Assembly: GCA_017446095.1 (NCBI GenBank) | Contig: JAFSRN010000008.1 | Coordinates: 124,001-188,000 of the forward strand | Source of the DNA: Eubacterium sp. | Lineage (GTDB): Bacteria > Bacillota > Clostridia > Oscillospirales > Acutalibacteraceae | DNA length: 64,000 nt | Direction of reading: 5' to 3' | Shown: positions 61,957 through 64,000 of the stretch, one piece after another | Numbering within the stretch: the first letter of the stretch is position 1 | Layout of the letters: each line of letters opens with the position of its first letter | Position numbers and translations under genes: made by a program | The notes under the pieces: generated by a model | Databases searched by the model: none | What the model was told of the DNA's origin: nothing | The model's input: the letters and a program-made list of their open reading frames with translations, nothing else

Positions 61957-61984
61957 TGAGACTTTTGTGAGACCAGAGTGAGAC
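61957..61984. repeat. Three TGAGAC repeats at 11-bp spacing
   Basis: TGAGAC at 61957, 61968 and 61979, about one helical turn apart, with a related TTGAGAGAC near 62012. They resemble arm-type integrase or excisionase binding sites beside an att core. Confidence 0.5.
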
Positions 61985-62079
61985 ACAAACTCGCCAAACA
62001 TCGCCTGACCATTGAGAGACTTTACAGAGATTATCTACTTGTGAAAACACATTCTAATTTTCAAGCATTAAATTTTTTG

Positions 62080-62108
62080 TTGTATCTAAGGATATTTCAT
62101 ATTATAAT
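62080..62108 (+). promoter_or_regulatory. Promoter of the KAP NTPase gene
   Basis: TTGTAT (62080-62085), 17 bp, TATAAT (62103-62108). No other gene is seen in 61985-62174. Confidence 0.55.
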
Positions 62109-62174
62109 GGAATAAAACAATAGTAATATTAATTTGGGATTGAATTTTGTAGAGTTAAAAAAGAGGATATAAGA

Positions 62175-63590
62175 ATGAAATCAAATGAATTGTTGCCAAC
62201 AGCTGAAAACTTAATTAAGGCTTTTGACGGTGATTTAGTCGGCAGAAATAAGAGTCTTTATGATTTTGTGACCCTTCTTAATTCTATTGAATATGATTGT
62301 TCCATAGCGTTAGAAGGATATTGGGGTTCAGGAAAAACATTTTTTGTAAAACAAACACAAATGTTATTGAATGCTTTAAATCCGTTCACGGATTTAGAAG
62401 ACGATGAAAGAGAACGGTTTATAAATTATCCTCATGCAGTTCAAGATAGTTCGTGGGGATTTTGTTTTGATGGGTTACGCAATCAAGTTCCAATTTATTA
62501 CGATGCATGGATTAACGATAATGACAGCGACCCAGTATTATCTCTTGTTTTATCTATACTTTCAGAATTTGAAAGCGAATTTGATTTCAAAGATGTACAA
62601 TTTAATTCTGATGCTCCAAGACAGTTGTTAAATAGTCTAATCTCTATTGGAGGTTTAGGAAATATTAAACTACAAATACCGCAAATACTAAAAAGCGAAA
62701 ACTGGCTATCTGAAATAAGTCATAACAAAAATATACATAACGAAGTAAAAGCATTTTTAGATTCTTTGCTTGCAGAACGTGGGGATAGATTAGTTATATT
62801 TATAGATGAATTAGATAGGTGCAGCCCAACTTATGCTGTAAAACTTTTGGAAAGAATAAAGCATTATTTTGATAATGACAGAATTACCTTTGTTTTTTCA
62901 ATAAACACAGAACAGTTGCAGTACACAATAAAAAAGCATTACGGTGAAGGGTTTAATGCTTCCAGATATCTTGATCGGTTCTTTAATCTGCGGTTATCCT
63001 TGCCTCCAGTTAATATGAGTCGTTATTATAAAAGCATCAATTATTATGCTAGCAGTGATTGGAGTAGTTTAATTAACGAAGCGGTTATAAAAACATTTAG
63101 ATTTGAGTTACGGGAAATTGCGAGATACTTAAATACAGTCAAAATGGCAGCATCAAAATCAATTAACAAATTTAATAGAGGTGTAAGCCTTGATTCCGAT
63201 GGAGGAACAATCGCTACTGTTATTTTTATTCCAGTATTAGTAGCTCTAAGAATTTATGATGCAAAAACATATAGAGAGTTTATTAATGGTAATAACCCTC
63301 AACCATTATTAGATGTATTTAATAATTGTGCCGATGCACAAAGCATTTTAGAGTGGTTTTTAAAGAAAAATGAGAGTTTTGAACCTCTATCCATAAATGA
63401 TACGGAGTATAGTGAGGTGTCTGTTAATGAAGTATTAATGAGGTTATACAATTTGATAATAAAAGAAGAATATACTCCTCGATATTCCAGAGAATTAATT
63501 GGAAGAGTTGTTATATATAGGAACACTAAAGAATACTTGCTTAAACAAATAAGCCTTATATCAAACTTGATAGAATTAGAAGTTGATTAA
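62175..63590 (+). CDS. KAP family P-loop NTPase
   Basis: 471 residues. Walker A EGYWGSGKTFFVKQ (Gly48-Thr55) and Walker B RLVIFIDELDRCSPTYAVKL (from about 205), with the conserved DRCSP of KAP NTPases; SINTEQLQYTIKKHYGEGF follows. No clear transmembrane helices are inserted in the NTPase domain, unlike many KAP proteins, so it is probably soluble. The C-terminal 170 residues are helical and unassigned. Known KAP proteins include PifA (phage exclusion) and QatA (anti-phage). It is the only cargo seen in this element, so defence is a reasonable guess, not shown. AGAGGA is upstream; codons are AT-rich. Confidence 0.85.
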   Translation: MKSNELLPTAENLIKAFDGDLVGRNKSLYDFVTLLNSIEYDCSIALEGYWGSGKTFFVKQTQMLLNALNPFTDLEDDERERFINYPHAVQDSSWGFCFDGLRNQVPIYYDAWINDNDSDPVLSLVLSILSEFESEFDFKDVQFNSDAPRQLLNSLISIGGLGNIKLQIPQILKSENWLSEISHNKNIHNEVKAFLDSLLAERGDRLVIFIDELDRCSPTYAVKLLERIKHYFDNDRITFVFSINTEQLQYTIKKHYGEGFNASRYLDRFFNLRLSLPPVNMSRYYKSINYYASSDWSSLINEAVIKTFRFELREIARYLNTVKMAASKSINKFNRGVSLDSDGGTIATVIFIPVLVALRIYDAKTYREFINGNNPQPLLDVFNNCADAQSILEWFLKKNESFEPLSINDTEYSEVSVNEVLMRLYNLIIKEEYTPRYSRELIGRVVIYRNTKEYLLKQISLISNLIELEVD

Positions 63591-63618
63591 AAACAGCCCT
63601 AAATATAGGGCTGTTTTT
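63589..63618. terminator. Bidirectional terminator between KAP and integrase genes
   Basis: AAAAACAGCCCTA, loop AATA, TAGGGCTGTTTTT. It contains the stop of the KAP gene and touches that of the integrase. Confidence 0.92.
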
Positions 63619-64000
63619 AATCTGTATGGTTATCTTTTTCTTTGGCATATTCAGCAAGACGTTTTCTGTTTTGCTCGAAGACCTCGTCAACCATATGCGT
63701 GTAGATTTTTGAGGTAACGGATATATCGCTATGTCCCATTAACTCTTTTGCCACATTCAGCGGCACACCTGCCGCCTGACAATCTGTGCAGAAGGTGTGG
63801 CGGAGGAGGTACGGCTCAAGGTCTGGCGCAAGTGTGCTTTTGGTTATTTGATTTCTGTATACTGTTGCACCGTTGGCAATATCCATTTGGTGATAGAAAC
63901 TGTGCCATGCGTGGTAGAAGGCATTGGTGTCCATTGGTAGTTCGTAGTTTTTGTATCTTACGAATACCCATTCGTTGTTTTGTCCTTTCAGCTTGTGTTC
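63617..64000 (-). CDS. Tyrosine recombinase/integrase (partial, N-terminus beyond window)
   Basis: The frame is open to the window edge (LKGQNNEWVFVRYKNYELP lies before the first Met at 63934). The visible 127 residues are the catalytic end of a phage-type integrase: LLRHTFCTDCQAAGVPLNVA with Arg/His of the HxxR-like box, ELMGHSDISVTSKIYTH with the second His and the nucleophilic Tyr. It would recombine the attachment site in tRNA-Gln. Position, orientation and AT-rich neighbours fit an integrative element. Confidence 0.9.
   Translation of the reverse strand, partial: EHKLKGQNNEWVFVRYKNYELPMDTNAFYHAWHSFYHQMDIANGATVYRNQITKSTLAPDLEPYLLRHTFCTDCQAAGVPLNVAKELMGHSDISVTSKIYTHMVDEVFEQNRKRLAEYAKEKDNHTD

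Larger units (their letters stand above)
61751..64000. mobile_element. Edge of an integrated element at tRNA-Gln (continues beyond window)
   Basis: Components: the tRNA 3' end and its copy at 61934 (shared 12 bp), a hairpin-rich 165-bp stretch, evenly spaced TGAGAC repeats, an AT-rich KAP NTPase gene whose composition differs strongly from the chromosome, and a tyrosine recombinase at the edge. The outer boundary is not in the window. Confidence 0.7.

Overview
The window looks like the replication-origin region of a spore-forming, low-to-mid-GC Clostridia, most likely an Oscillospirales/Ruminococcaceae-type gut bacterium. I infer this from the dnaA-dnaN-yaaA-recF-remB-gyrB-gyrA and rpmH-rnpA-yidD-yidC-jag-mnmE-mnmG-rsmG-noc-parA-parB blocks, a SleB-type spore cortex-lytic enzyme, BspA-like and GH43/dockerin-like secreted proteins, and dense intergenic repeats. 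The species cannot be named from the sequence alone.

Layout. 1-5.5 kb: the end of a Sua5-CoaE fusion, an M18 aminopeptidase, sleB with a coupled small membrane protein, an OGG1-type glycosylase and rsmE. 5.5-9.4 kb: a zinc-sensor-type ArsR gene with its promoter and operator, a P1B-ATPase-like protein lacking both cytosolic catalytic domains, a half-size CDF transporter and a phosphoesterase. 9.6-16.5 kb: a secreted fibronectin-III protein, an FMN riboswitch with ribU, a MacAB-like export system, and a NUDIX gene behind a 5S-rRNA-like leader. 16.7-21.3 kb: fba, the folate operon folE-folP-folB-folK, and a degenerate LCP protein. 21.4-30.7 kb: dnaA to gyrA with oriC between dnaA and dnaN. 30.8-46.8 kb: an LCP protein, a histidine phosphatase, an XRE regulator, mtnN, then rpmH to parB with parS sites, and serS. 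Compared with Bacillus, this last block lies on the same side and in the same direction as dnaA-gyrA. 46.9-61.5 kb: yitT, a YdjGHI-like envelope-stress module, an LRR protein followed by a cassette of tiny peptide genes, an AI-2E-type transporter, azlCD, and a large GH43 protein. 61.7-64 kb: tRNA-Gln(CTG), a duplicated tRNA 3' end, an AT-rich KAP NTPase and a tyrosine recombinase, which together form the edge of an integrated element.

Three repeat systems fill nearly every gap. (i) Hairpins starting GTAGGG/GCAGGG whose arms differ in sequence but stay self-complementary. (ii) Strict 7-bp-period repeats with a different heptamer at each locus, often as inverted arms around a short insert or a gene. 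(iii) CTCCC(N)GTGTAAGGG(G)AG-type elements. The most interesting items are the small-peptide cassette at 54.0-54.7 kb, the domain-deleted P1B ATPase, the heptamer repeats, the 5S-like leader RNA, the second DnaA-box-like cluster at 3.65-3.82 kb, and the KAP NTPase island.
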